Below, piece by piece: positions 1 to 7,902 of a DNA stretch of 64,000 nucleotides. The notes under the pieces were generated by a model, which was not told where the DNA came from, did no database searches, and saw only the letters and a list, made by a program, of their open reading frames with translations. Numbering within the stretch: position 1 is the stretch's first letter; every line of letters starts with the position of its first letter. This stretch comes from Lachnospiraceae bacterium (lineage in GTDB: Bacteria; Bacillota; Clostridia; Lachnospirales; Lachnospiraceae): NCBI GenBank assembly GCA_017392525.1, contig JAFOVD010000027.1, forward strand, positions 62,001 to 126,000. The letters are read 5' to 3'. Position numbers and translations under genes: made by a program.

Positions 1-34
1 AGTGCCTTTCTTAGAATAAAATTGGAGGTCTGTG

Positions 35-961
35 ATGACGACAGGGGAGAGAGAAGAGCAGATTCAGAACAGAAGAAATAAGAGAAAGAGGGTACAGAGA
101 ATCAAGTCTATGATTGTATGGACGATTTCTCTTTGGATGATTATTTCTATATTGCTTTTGACATTTTTAACAATCAAAGTAATATCATTACAGCATCAGG
201 TAAACGTGCTTTCTGCATCGCTTACTGATTCATCAACGACAGCATCTACTAAGACAGATTTATCCGATGCGTTGATTACTACAAAAAATGGTACGGCGGA
301 GAGTAATCTGGCAGATGCAGATGACACTTTAAAGGTGTATTTAACATTTGATGACGGACCTAGTAATAATACAGATGAAATACTTGATATTTTGGATGAT
401 TATGGGGTAAAGGCGACGTTTTTTGTAGTGGGAAAAACAGATGAGGAGTCTGTTGCCAGATATCAGCGAATTGTAAATGATGGGCATACAATTGGTATGC
501 ATTCGTATTCACATCAGTATAGTGATATCTATTCATCACTTGATGCATTTCAAACAGATATGTCGAAAATTCAGAATTTGATTTATGATTCTACAGGCGT
601 TGAATCCAATTTATATCGTTTCCCGGGAGGAAGCAGTAATAAAGTAAGTAATACGGATATGACAGAGTATATTCAGTATTTAAACAGTCAGGGAATTACT
701 TATTATGATTGGAATGTATCTTGCGGCGATGCCACATCACAGGCATATACAGCCGATGAACTTGTTGAAAACGTTATGAATGATGTGGTAAAATATAAAA
801 CGTCGGTGGTCTTACTGCATGATGCGGATTCTAAGACTCAGACAGTGCAGGCGTTGCCGAAATTGATTGAATCTTTACAGTCTGTGGGAGCAATGATTTT
901 GCCTATTAGTGACGATACTACGGTAATTCAGCATGTTTCGTTACAGACTGATACAAACTAA
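35..961 (+). CDS. Membrane-anchored polysaccharide deacetylase (NodB domain)
   Basis: Predicted carbohydrate esterase family 4 enzyme that removes acetyl groups from a wall or surface polysaccharide, probably peptidoglycan. After a basic N-terminus, one hydrophobic segment (about residues 26-48) should anchor it with the catalytic domain outside. The NodB fold starts near residue 100: TFDDGP at 104-109 supplies the catalytic and metal Asp, HSYSH at 156-160 supplies the metal histidines, RFPGG at about 195-199 is motif 3, and LLHD lies near the C-terminus. A Thr/Ser-rich linker separates the anchor and catalytic domain. I chose ATG 35 over GTG 32 because GGAGG at 24-28 sits 6 nt from the ATG but only 3 nt from the GTG. 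The bactofilin gene follows 18 nt later. The substrate cannot be read from sequence; a peptidoglycan GlcNAc or MurNAc deacetylase is the likeliest choice. Confidence 0.9.
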   Translation: MTTGEREEQIQNRRNKRKRVQRIKSMIVWTISLWMIISILLLTFLTIKVISLQHQVNVLSASLTDSSTTASTKTDLSDALITTKNGTAESNLADADDTLKVYLTFDDGPSNNTDEILDILDDYGVKATFFVVGKTDEESVARYQRIVNDGHTIGMHSYSHQYSDIYSSLDAFQTDMSKIQNLIYDSTGVESNLYRFPGGSSNKVSNTDMTEYIQYLNSQGITYYDWNVSCGDATSQAYTADELVENVMNDVVKYKTSVVLLHDADSKTQTVQALPKLIESLQSVGAMILPISDDTTVIQHVSLQTDTN

Positions 962-979
962 GATGTTGGAGGAGAGAAC

Positions 980-1768
980 ATGGGATTTTTCAAGGACTTT
1001 AAAGAAGATTTCTCAGATGCCGTTAATGAATTAACACCAGGCGGCGAACCAGAAGAAAAAGATGATGTAATGGTCAATACTTTAGAGGGTGATATTGACG
1101 TTGACTCTGAACTTTCTAAGCTCGATGGACTTTTAGAGAAGGTTGCACAGAAGGTTGATGAACCGGCTGTACAGCAGGAAGTACAGACACCTATTGTTAG
1201 TACCCCAGTTGAAAATAAAGTTGAGAAAGTTGTGGAAAAGAAGGAGACAAGAAGAATGGACGTAAATACTACACCAGTTCAGAATACAAGAGCAGTGGCA
1301 GCACCTGCCGATGCTTCAGAAGAAAAGGCAGTTATCACTAGTGGAATGACAATCAACGGTGATTTGGAATCTACAGGTTCTATTGACGTTGAAGGTTTAA
1401 TCAAGGGAAATGTTACATGTAACGGTAAGCTTGTTGTTACAGGTACAATTCATGGAAATAGTAGTGCATCTGAAATTTTTGCTGATTCAGCAAAGATTGA
1501 AGGTGAAATCGCAGCTAGTGGAACAATCAAGGTTGCTGCTGGTTCAGTAATTATTGGAAATATTGCTGCAAGCTCTGCTGTAATTGCAGGTGCTGTAAAG
1601 GGTGATATCGATGTACAGGGACCTGTAGTTGTTGATACATCTGCAGTTGTTATGGGTAACATCAAGTCTCGTTCAGTACAGATCAATAACGGTGCTGTTA
1701 TTGAAGGTATGGTATCTCAGAGCTACGCTGATGTAGATATTGAAAGAGTATTTGAAGTTAACGAGTAG
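980..1768 (+). CDS. Bactofilin (polymer-forming cytoskeletal protein)
   Basis: Bactofilins self-assemble without nucleotide into membrane-associated filaments that scaffold wall-modifying enzymes. Here an acidic, low-complexity N-terminal region of about 110 residues precedes a right-handed beta-helix region (about 115-240). It shows the family's short hydrophobic/Gly turns, for example GSIDVEGLIKGNV and GEIAASGTIKVAAGSV. GGAGG at 968-972 gives a well-spaced ribosome site. The N-terminal tail (FFKDFKEDF) could be an amphipathic membrane-binding helix, as known for other bactofilins; this is inference. Its position between a surface polysaccharide deacetylase and pyrH suggests that it organises the upstream wall enzyme. 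At 262 residues it is longer than minimal bactofilins because of the N-terminal tail. Confidence 0.88.
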   Translation: MGFFKDFKEDFSDAVNELTPGGEPEEKDDVMVNTLEGDIDVDSELSKLDGLLEKVAQKVDEPAVQQEVQTPIVSTPVENKVEKVVEKKETRRMDVNTTPVQNTRAVAAPADASEEKAVITSGMTINGDLESTGSIDVEGLIKGNVTCNGKLVVTGTIHGNSSASEIFADSAKIEGEIAASGTIKVAAGSVIIGNIAASSAVIAGAVKGDIDVQGPVVVDTSAVVMGNIKSRSVQINNGAVIEGMVSQSYADVDIERVFEVNE

Positions 1769-1781
1769 GAATTGATTTAAA

Positions 1782-2477
1782 ATGAAAAGAGTTTTATTAA
1801 AGTTAAGTGGTGAAGCACTGGCTGGTGAAAAACACACCGGTTTTGATGAAGCTACATGTTTGGAAGTAGCAGAACAGGTCAAGAAGATTGTAGATCAGGG
1901 AACAGAAGTAGGCATCGTAATTGGAGGTGGTAATTTCTGGAGAGGTCGTACAAGTGAGACAATTGATCGTACAAAGGCGGATCAGATTGGAATGCTTGCA
2001 ACTGTTATGAATTGCATTTATGTATCTGAAATTTTCCGCTCTGTTGGAATGAAGACAGAAGTACTTACACCATTTGCTTGTGGAGCTATGACAAAGTTAT
2101 TTTCTAAGGACCAGGCTAATGCTGAGTTCAAGGATGGTAAAGTTGTATTTTTTGCTGGAGGTATCGGTCATCCATATTTCTCTACAGATACAGCAACAGC
2201 TCTTCGCGCAATTGAAATTGAAGCGGATGGTATCTTGCTTGCAAAAGCTGTAGATGGAATCTATGACAGTGATCCAAAGGTAAATCCGGATGCAAAGCGT
2301 TTTGATAAGATTTCTATTCAGGAAGTGGTTGAAAAGCAGCTTGCAGTTATGGATCTTACAGCATCTATTATGTGTATGGAAAATAAGATGCCAATGTATG
2401 TATTTGCTTTAAATGAAAAGGATAGTATTGCAAAAGCAATCAGCGGTTCCTTTAATGGAACAATCGTAACAGCCTAG
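1782..2477 (+). CDS. pyrH: UMP kinase
   Basis: Bacterial-type hexameric UMP kinase of the amino-acid kinase fold, making UDP from UMP and ATP in the cytoplasm for pyrimidine nucleotide synthesis. The N-terminal KLSGEAL phosphate-binding segment, the GGGNFWRG loop, and the nucleotide-binding stretch DGIYDSDPKVNP are all present. The length of 231 residues is usual for the family. The ribosome site is weak (AGGA about 11 nt upstream) and the start lies 13 nt after the bactofilin stop, so the two are probably co-transcribed. frr follows after 8 nt, the classical pyrH-frr pairing. The usual upstream neighbours rpsB and tsf are absent; bactofilin sits in their place. Confidence 0.96.
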   Translation: MKRVLLKLSGEALAGEKHTGFDEATCLEVAEQVKKIVDQGTEVGIVIGGGNFWRGRTSETIDRTKADQIGMLATVMNCIYVSEIFRSVGMKTEVLTPFACGAMTKLFSKDQANAEFKDGKVVFFAGGIGHPYFSTDTATALRAIEIEADGILLAKAVDGIYDSDPKVNPDAKRFDKISIQEVVEKQLAVMDLTASIMCMENKMPMYVFALNEKDSIAKAISGSFNGTIVTA

Positions 2478-2485
2478 GAGGTAAT

Positions 2486-3040
2486 ATGGATAGCAGAATT
2501 GAACAGTATGATTCAAAAATGACAAAGTCATTGGAAAATTTATACGCAGAATATAATAACGTCCGTGCCGGACGTGCGAATCCACATATTTTGGATCGAA
2601 TTATGGTTGATTATTACGGAGCGCCAACTCCACTTCAGCAGGTTGCAAACGTTAGTGTACCGGAAGCAAGAATGATTCAGATTGCACCTTGGGAACCATC
2701 TCTTTTAAGAGAAATCGAAAAGGCAATTATGATTGCTGATATTGGTATTAATCCTACTAACGATGGTAAGGTTATTCGTTTGGTATTCCCAGAACTTACC
2801 GAAGACAGACGTAAGGAACTTGCAAAAGAAGTTAAGAAACTTGGTGAAAATGCAAAGGTGGCTATTCGAAACATTCGTAGAGATGCCAATGATTCATTCA
2901 AGAAATTAGCTAAGGAAGAAGATATTTCTGAAGATGAAATCAAGGGATTAGAAGCAGATGTTCAGAAGATGACAGATAAGTATGTTTCTGAAATCGATGC
3001 TGCAGTTGAGAAGAAGACAAACGAAATCTTAACGGTATAG
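2486..3040 (+). CDS. frr: Ribosome recycling factor
   Basis: Splits post-termination ribosomes together with EF-G. The 184-residue length, the N-terminal helix with ENLYAEYNNVRAGRAN, the LQQVANVSVPEARM segment and the C-terminal helical bundle ending in EKKTNEILTV match the family. Its start follows AGGAGGT 8 nt after pyrH, so the pair is one transcription unit. A strong intrinsic terminator lies directly downstream at 3056-3080, which probably ends this segment or reduces read-through into uppS. Confidence 0.97.
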   Translation: MDSRIEQYDSKMTKSLENLYAEYNNVRAGRANPHILDRIMVDYYGAPTPLQQVANVSVPEARMIQIAPWEPSLLREIEKAIMIADIGINPTNDGKVIRLVFPELTEDRRKELAKEVKKLGENAKVAIRNIRRDANDSFKKLAKEEDISEDEIKGLEADVQKMTDKYVSEIDAAVEKKTNEILTV

Positions 3041-3055
3041 AATTTATTGTAAACT

Positions 3056-3080
3056 ATGGGCACGTTAAGTGCCCATTTTT
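3056..3080 (+). terminator. Intrinsic terminator after frr
   Basis: An 8-bp perfect stem (ATGGGCAC with GTGCCCAT), a 5-nt loop and a T-run of five form a textbook rho-independent terminator. It lies between frr and uppS, so the isoprenoid/phospholipid genes downstream need read-through or their own promoter; I see no clear promoter between it and uppS. Confidence 0.85.
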
Positions 3081-3107
3081 ACATTATTAAGATGTGGAGG
3101 CAGTTAC

Positions 3108-3806
3108 ATGAGTGTACCAAAACATATAGCAATTATTCTTGATGGTAATGGAAGATGGGCTAAGAAAAAGGGAATGCCGCGTTCCTATGGTCATACAGTT
3201 GGAGCAAAGAATGTGGAGACAATTTGTGAAGCAGCAGATGATCTTGGCGTAAAGTATTTAACATTATATGCGTTCTCAACTGAGAACTGGAATCGTCCGG
3301 ATGATGAAGTCAAGGCGTTGATGAAATTACTGGCGAATTATTTAAAAACATGTAAGTCGCTTTGCAAGAAGCATGGTATGCGAATTCGTGTTTTAGGAGA
3401 TATTACTCGCCTTGATGCGGGTATGCAAAAGGTAATTTGCGAATTAGAGGAAGAAACAAAGGACTATCCGGGATTAAATTTGCAGATTGCATTAAACTAT
3501 GGAAGTCGTGATGAAATCGTGCGTGCAGTAAGGGCATGGGGCGAGAAAGTACAGGCAGGAGAGATAGAGGCATCTGATTTGACAGAAGAGCAGCTGGGTT
3601 CTTATTTGGATTCAAAGGATATTCCGGATCCAGATTTGATGATTCGAACAGGAGGAGAACAGAGATTATCTAATTTCCTTCTTTGGCAGGTGGCTTATTC
3701 TGAGTTTATCTTTGTAGATGTTCCATGGCCTGAATTTAAAAAGAGCGATTTGGCTGCTTGCATAGAAGAATTTGAAAATCGTAATCGTCGATTTGGAAAG
3801 GTTTAA
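3108..3806 (+). CDS. uppS: Undecaprenyl diphosphate synthase (cis-prenyltransferase)
   Basis: Condenses isopentenyl diphosphate onto farnesyl diphosphate to give the C55 carrier lipid used for wall synthesis. Visible family marks are the catalytic Asp in ILDGNGRWAKKKG (Asp12), YAFSTENWNRP, and the C-terminal RTGGEQRLSNFLLWQ and YSEF motifs. The start is ATG 3108, 8 nt after TGGAGG. An in-frame GTG at 3069 would lie inside the terminator stem and has no ribosome site, so I rejected it. cdsA follows after 2 nt. The resulting 232 residues are normal for the family. Confidence 0.96.
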   Translation: MSVPKHIAIILDGNGRWAKKKGMPRSYGHTVGAKNVETICEAADDLGVKYLTLYAFSTENWNRPDDEVKALMKLLANYLKTCKSLCKKHGMRIRVLGDITRLDAGMQKVICELEEETKDYPGLNLQIALNYGSRDEIVRAVRAWGEKVQAGEIEASDLTEEQLGSYLDSKDIPDPDLMIRTGGEQRLSNFLLWQVAYSEFIFVDVPWPEFKKSDLAACIEEFENRNRRFGKV

Positions 3807-3808
3807 AT

Positions 3809-4609
3809 ATGTTTCGTACAAGATTATTGAGTGGAATCGTATTGGTTGCACTTGCACTTTTATTAATTATTACAGGTAATGACATTTTGTTGGTGTCAAT
3901 TGGCGCTATTTCTCTGATTGGATTATTCGAATTATATCGTGTATTTCATATTGAGAAAAATGTTCTCGGATTTACGGGCTATATTGCTACTGTGTTGTAT
4001 TATCTTAATTTGAGATTTCATGTGGTGACAGACTTTCGACTGTTTGTGATTGTATTTCTAATTGTACTTCTGATGTGTTATGTATTTGGTTATCCAAGAT
4101 TTCATGCGAAGGAAGTACTTGCATCATTCTTTGGTGTATTTTATGTATCTATGATGCTTTCTTATATCTATGAAACAAGAATGATGGAACATGGTTTATA
4201 TATTGTGTGGCTTGTATTCCTTTGCTCTTGGGGATGTGATACTTGCGCATATTGTGTTGGTGTTTTGTTTGGTAAGCATAAGATGGCACCAAAGCTTAGC
4301 CCTAAGAAATCCGTTGAGGGTGCTGTTGGAGGTGTTCTCGGTGCAATGCTTTTAACTGCACTTTACAGTTATATCTTTGCATCCAATATGAATTTGGAAG
4401 TTGAACAGATTGTGGTTTTATCTTTAATCAGCGGTGTTGGCGCATTTATTTCCATGATAGGAGATTTAGCTGCTTCGGCAATTAAGAGAAACTATGAGAT
4501 TAAAGACTATGGAACTTTAATTCCCGGTCATGGCGGAATTATGGATCGATTTGACAGCGTAATTATTACTGCGCCGATTATATATTATCTTGCGGCTACA
4601 TTTATGTAA
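3809..4609 (+). CDS. cdsA: Phosphatidate cytidylyltransferase (CDP-diacylglycerol synthase)
   Basis: Integral membrane enzyme that makes CDP-diacylglycerol from phosphatidic acid and CTP, the branch point of phospholipid synthesis. It has several hydrophobic segments over 266 residues and the C-terminal signature: IKRNYEIKD, then GHGGIMDRFDS. It starts 2 nt after the uppS stop, so translational coupling is likely. The uppS-cdsA-dxr-rseP order is widely conserved in bacteria and supports the call. Confidence 0.96.
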   Translation: MFRTRLLSGIVLVALALLLIITGNDILLVSIGAISLIGLFELYRVFHIEKNVLGFTGYIATVLYYLNLRFHVVTDFRLFVIVFLIVLLMCYVFGYPRFHAKEVLASFFGVFYVSMMLSYIYETRMMEHGLYIVWLVFLCSWGCDTCAYCVGVLFGKHKMAPKLSPKKSVEGAVGGVLGAMLLTALYSYIFASNMNLEVEQIVVLSLISGVGAFISMIGDLAASAIKRNYEIKDYGTLIPGHGGIMDRFDSVIITAPIIYYLAATFM

Positions 4610-4624
4610 TTGAGGTGTTTTACT

Positions 4625-5770
4625 ATGAAAAAGATTGCAATTCTTGGATCTACAGGATCAATTGGAACACAGACTTTAGAGATTGTTAGAGAGCAGGGTG
4701 ATTTGGAAGTTACTTCCATGTCTTGCGGTAGAAATATTAAATTGTTTGAGAAGCAGATTCGAGAGTTTAAGCCGAAATTTGTTTCTGTAGGAGATGCAGA
4801 ATCAGCAAAGAAACTGGAAGAGCGTATCAGTGATTTATCCATTGATGTATTATATGGAATGGATGGCCTGATTGCTGTTGCGACGGATACGGAATCAGAA
4901 ATCCTTGTTACTGCAATTGTTGGTATGCTTGGTGTTCGTCCTACAATTGCAGCAATTGAGGCGGGAAAAGATATTGCTTTGGCTAATAAGGAAACACTTG
5001 TAACGGCGGGGCATATTATTATGCCGCTGGCGAAGAAGAAAGGTGTATCAATTCTTCCGGTAGATAGTGAGCATTCCGCTATTTTTCAGTCATTACAGGG
5101 AAATGAAGGCAATGAGATTCACCGCATATTGTTGACTTGTTCCGGTGGACCATTTAGAGGACGTTCCTACGAGTCTCTTGAAGGAGTTACAGTAGAAGAT
5201 GCATTAAACCATCCGAATTGGTCTATGGGGCGTAAAATTACAATTGATTCTGCGACGTTAATTAATAAAGGCCTGGAGGTTATGGAAGCCAAGTGGTTGT
5301 TTAACGTAAATCCTGGACGTATTCAGGTTCTGGTTCACCCGCAGTCCATCCTTCATTCAGCAGTTGAATTTGAAGATGGAGGTGTTATGGGACAGATGGG
5401 ACTTCCAAATATGAAGCTTCCTATCCAATATGCGCTCTATTATCCAAGAAGAAAAGAGATGGAAAAGAATTATCTGGATTTATTTGAAGTTTCCAGCATG
5501 ACTTTTGAAAAACCTGATATGGAGACTTTTTACGGACTTCAGTTGGCCTATGATGCGTTAGAAGCCGGTGGAAATGTTCCTACTGTATTTAATGCAGCAA
5601 ATGAGCGTGCTGTTGCTATGTTCTTAGATCGTAAGATTTCATTTCTGGAGATTCCGGAAATCATCCAGAAAGCGATGGTCGAAGTTTCATATATCAGTTC
5701 ACCATCAGTTGAAGATGTGTTAGCTACAGAGCGAGAGACAAATCAAGTGATTGATGGATTCTTGTCATAG
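4625..5770 (+). CDS. dxr: 1-Deoxy-D-xylulose 5-phosphate reductoisomerase
   Basis: Second enzyme of the MEP isoprenoid pathway; NADPH-dependent conversion of DXP to 2-C-methylerythritol 4-phosphate. The dinucleotide site GSTGSIGTQTLEIV is at the N-terminus; the metal/substrate motif VDSEHSAIFQ, the flexible-loop segment NHPNWSMG and the ATLINKGLE helix follow. I start at ATG 4625 after GAGGTG; the alternative TTG at 4610 directly after the cdsA stop has no ribosome site. Two other MEP enzymes, ispG and ispH, are also in this window. Confidence 0.96.
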   Translation: MKKIAILGSTGSIGTQTLEIVREQGDLEVTSMSCGRNIKLFEKQIREFKPKFVSVGDAESAKKLEERISDLSIDVLYGMDGLIAVATDTESEILVTAIVGMLGVRPTIAAIEAGKDIALANKETLVTAGHIIMPLAKKKGVSILPVDSEHSAIFQSLQGNEGNEIHRILLTCSGGPFRGRSYESLEGVTVEDALNHPNWSMGRKITIDSATLINKGLEVMEAKWLFNVNPGRIQVLVHPQSILHSAVEFEDGGVMGQMGLPNMKLPIQYALYYPRRKEMEKNYLDLFEVSSMTFEKPDMETFYGLQLAYDALEAGGNVPTVFNAANERAVAMFLDRKISFLEIPEIIQKAMVEVSYISSPSVEDVLATERETNQVIDGFLS

Positions 5771-5791
5771 TTTAGACCGGAGGACTTAAGA

Positions 5792-6826
5792 TTGAAGATT
5801 TTACTTGCAATACTGATATTTAGTTTTATTGTATTATTTCATGAGCTTGGACATTTCCTGGTTGCAAAGAAATGCAATGTTCGTGTAAATGAATTTATGT
5901 TGGGATTGGGACCGAAATTGTTTGGAATACAGAGGGGAGAAACTTTGTATTCCATACATTTGCTTCCTTTTGGCGGTGCTTGTGTAATGGAAGGCGAGGA
6001 AGAGGAGAGTGAGGATGAGCGTTCTTTTGCGAAGAAGAATGTATGGCAGCGGATGGCAATCTGCTTTGCAGGTCCGCTTTTTAATTTTATTCTTGCTTAT
6101 ATTCTCTCTGTTATATTGATTGCGGCGGTTGGTTATTATCCTGCTACAATTGGTCAGGTTTCCGAAGGTTCTGCGGCTGAAGCGGCAGGGATTGAAGCGG
6201 GAGATCGTATAACCTCTTTAAATGGATATCAGATTCACTTTTATCAGGAAATCAGTGTCTATACATTTTTCCATCCGGGTAAGGATTTGGAAGTAACCTA
6301 TGAGAGAGATGGCAGTTCTAATACGGTATCTCTTACGCCGACATATGACGAGGAGACAGGACGCTATTTATTGGGCGTTGTTTCAGATGGCACTAATGAG
6401 CGTGGCAGTGTATTTAATGTGTTGAAATACGGATTTTATGAAATTAAATATCAGATTTATGTAACAGTTCAGAGCCTTAGAATGTTGTTTACTGGTCAGG
6501 TAGGTATTCAGGATATGTCCGGCCCGGTTGGAATAGTAGAAGCAATTGGTGATACCTATGATGCATCGGTTTCCTCCGGAGTATTTTATGTAGTCATGAA
6601 TATGATTAATTTTATGATTTTATTATCTGCGAATCTCGGAGTTATGAACCTATTGCCTATCCCGGCTTTAGATGGTGGCCGTATTCTGATTTATATTGTA
6701 GAAGTGATTCGTAGAAAGCCATTGAATCAAAATCTTGAGGCAAAGATTAACTTTGTTGGATTTGTTTTACTAATGGGACTGATGGTTATTGTAATGTATC
6801 AGGATATTGTAAAGCTATTTCATTAA
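5792..6826 (+). CDS. rseP: RIP metalloprotease RseP (site-2 protease, M50)
   Basis: Membrane-embedded zinc protease that cuts anti-sigma factors or signal-peptide remnants within the bilayer. HELGH at residues 17-21 provides the zinc His and catalytic Glu. One PDZ domain lies around residues 120-190 (GSAAEAAGIEAGDRI), and NLLPIPALDGGR near residue 290 gives the third zinc ligand. It uses a TTG start, supported by CGGAGGA at about 8 nt. The position between dxr and ispG is conserved in Clostridia. The actual substrate is unknown. Confidence 0.94.
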   Translation: MKILLAILIFSFIVLFHELGHFLVAKKCNVRVNEFMLGLGPKLFGIQRGETLYSIHLLPFGGACVMEGEEEESEDERSFAKKNVWQRMAICFAGPLFNFILAYILSVILIAAVGYYPATIGQVSEGSAAEAAGIEAGDRITSLNGYQIHFYQEISVYTFFHPGKDLEVTYERDGSSNTVSLTPTYDEETGRYLLGVVSDGTNERGSVFNVLKYGFYEIKYQIYVTVQSLRMLFTGQVGIQDMSGPVGIVEAIGDTYDASVSSGVFYVVMNMINFMILLSANLGVMNLLPIPALDGGRILIYIVEVIRRKPLNQNLEAKINFVGFVLLMGLMVIVMYQDIVKLFH

Positions 6827-6840
6827 GTGGAGGTGTTCCT

Positions 6841-7899
6841 ATGGAACGAATGAAAACACAGGAAGTTAGAATTGGAAATGTTGTAATTGGTGGTAATCAT
6901 CCAATTGCTATTCAATCTATGTGTAATACAAAAACAGAAGACGTAGCTGCAACGGTTGCACAGATTCGTGATTTGACAGCTATGGGTTGTGAGATAATTC
7001 GTGTTGCTGTTCCTACAATGGAAGCTGCAAATGCAATTAAAGAGATAAAAAAACAGATTGAGATACCATTGGTTGCGGATATTCATTTTGATTATCGTCT
7101 TGCCATTGCTGCCATGGAAAATGGTGCTGACAAGATTCGTATTAATCCGGGAAATATTGGTTCAGAAGAACGGATTCGAGCAGTTGTAGATAAGGCTAAA
7201 GAAAAGAATATTCCTATTCGTGTCGGCGTAAATTCCGGATCTCTTGAAAAGGATTTGGTTGAAAAGTACGGTGGTGTAACAGCTGAAGGATTGGTTGAAT
7301 CTGCATTAGATAAAGTGAAGATTATTGAAGATATGGGATATGACAATCTGGTTATTTCCATTAAGTCTTCAGATGTTATGATGTGTGTCCGTGCACATGA
7401 ATTGATTAAGAATAAGACAAATCATCCGATTCATGTAGGAATTACGGAATCAGGTACAATCAACAGTGGAAATGTAAAGTCTTCTATCGGCCTTGGTCTG
7501 ATTTTAAGTCAGGGTATTGGAGATACAATCCGCGTATCTTTAACTGGAGACCCAAGGGAAGAAATTAAAACTGCAAAACTTGTTTTAAAGACCCTTGGTC
7601 TTCGTAAGGGTGGCATCGAAATAGTGTCATGTCCAACTTGTGGACGTACGCAGATAGATTTGATTTCACTCGCAAACAAGGTTGAGAATCTGGTTTCGGA
7701 ATATCCGAATTTAGACATTAAAGTGGCAGTTATGGGCTGCGTAGTCAATGGGCCTGGTGAAGCAAAAGAGGCTGATTTAGGTGTTGCCGGCGGAGTAGGC
7801 GTTGGTTTATTGATTAAGCGTGGAGAAATTGTTAAGAAAGTCCCAGAGGATCAGCTGCTTAGTACATTAAAAGAAGAATTAGATCATTGGGGTGAATAA
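6841..7899 (+). CDS. ispG: (E)-4-hydroxy-3-methylbut-2-enyl-diphosphate synthase
   Basis: MEP-pathway [4Fe-4S] enzyme that converts methylerythritol cyclodiphosphate to HMBPP. The N-terminal TIM-barrel half and the C-terminal cluster domain are present; the cluster cysteines are visible in SCPTCGRTQ and GCVVNGPGEA. The length of 352 residues is typical of the two-domain bacterial form. GGAGGT gives a well-placed ribosome site, and polC starts only 3 nt after the stop, so the two should be co-translated from one mRNA. Confidence 0.97.
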   Translation: MERMKTQEVRIGNVVIGGNHPIAIQSMCNTKTEDVAATVAQIRDLTAMGCEIIRVAVPTMEAANAIKEIKKQIEIPLVADIHFDYRLAIAAMENGADKIRINPGNIGSEERIRAVVDKAKEKNIPIRVGVNSGSLEKDLVEKYGGVTAEGLVESALDKVKIIEDMGYDNLVISIKSSDVMMCVRAHELIKNKTNHPIHVGITESGTINSGNVKSSIGLGLILSQGIGDTIRVSLTGDPREEIKTAKLVLKTLGLRKGGIEIVSCPTCGRTQIDLISLANKVENLVSEYPNLDIKVAVMGCVVNGPGEAKEADLGVAGGVGVGLLIKRGEIVKKVPEDQLLSTLKEELDHWGE

Positions 7900-7902
7900 T
7901 AC

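Noticed and set aside
3069..3107. GTG start for uppS at 3069
   Set aside because: It lies inside the 3' arm of the frr terminator; ATG 3108 has TGGAGG at 8 nt and the family N-terminus.
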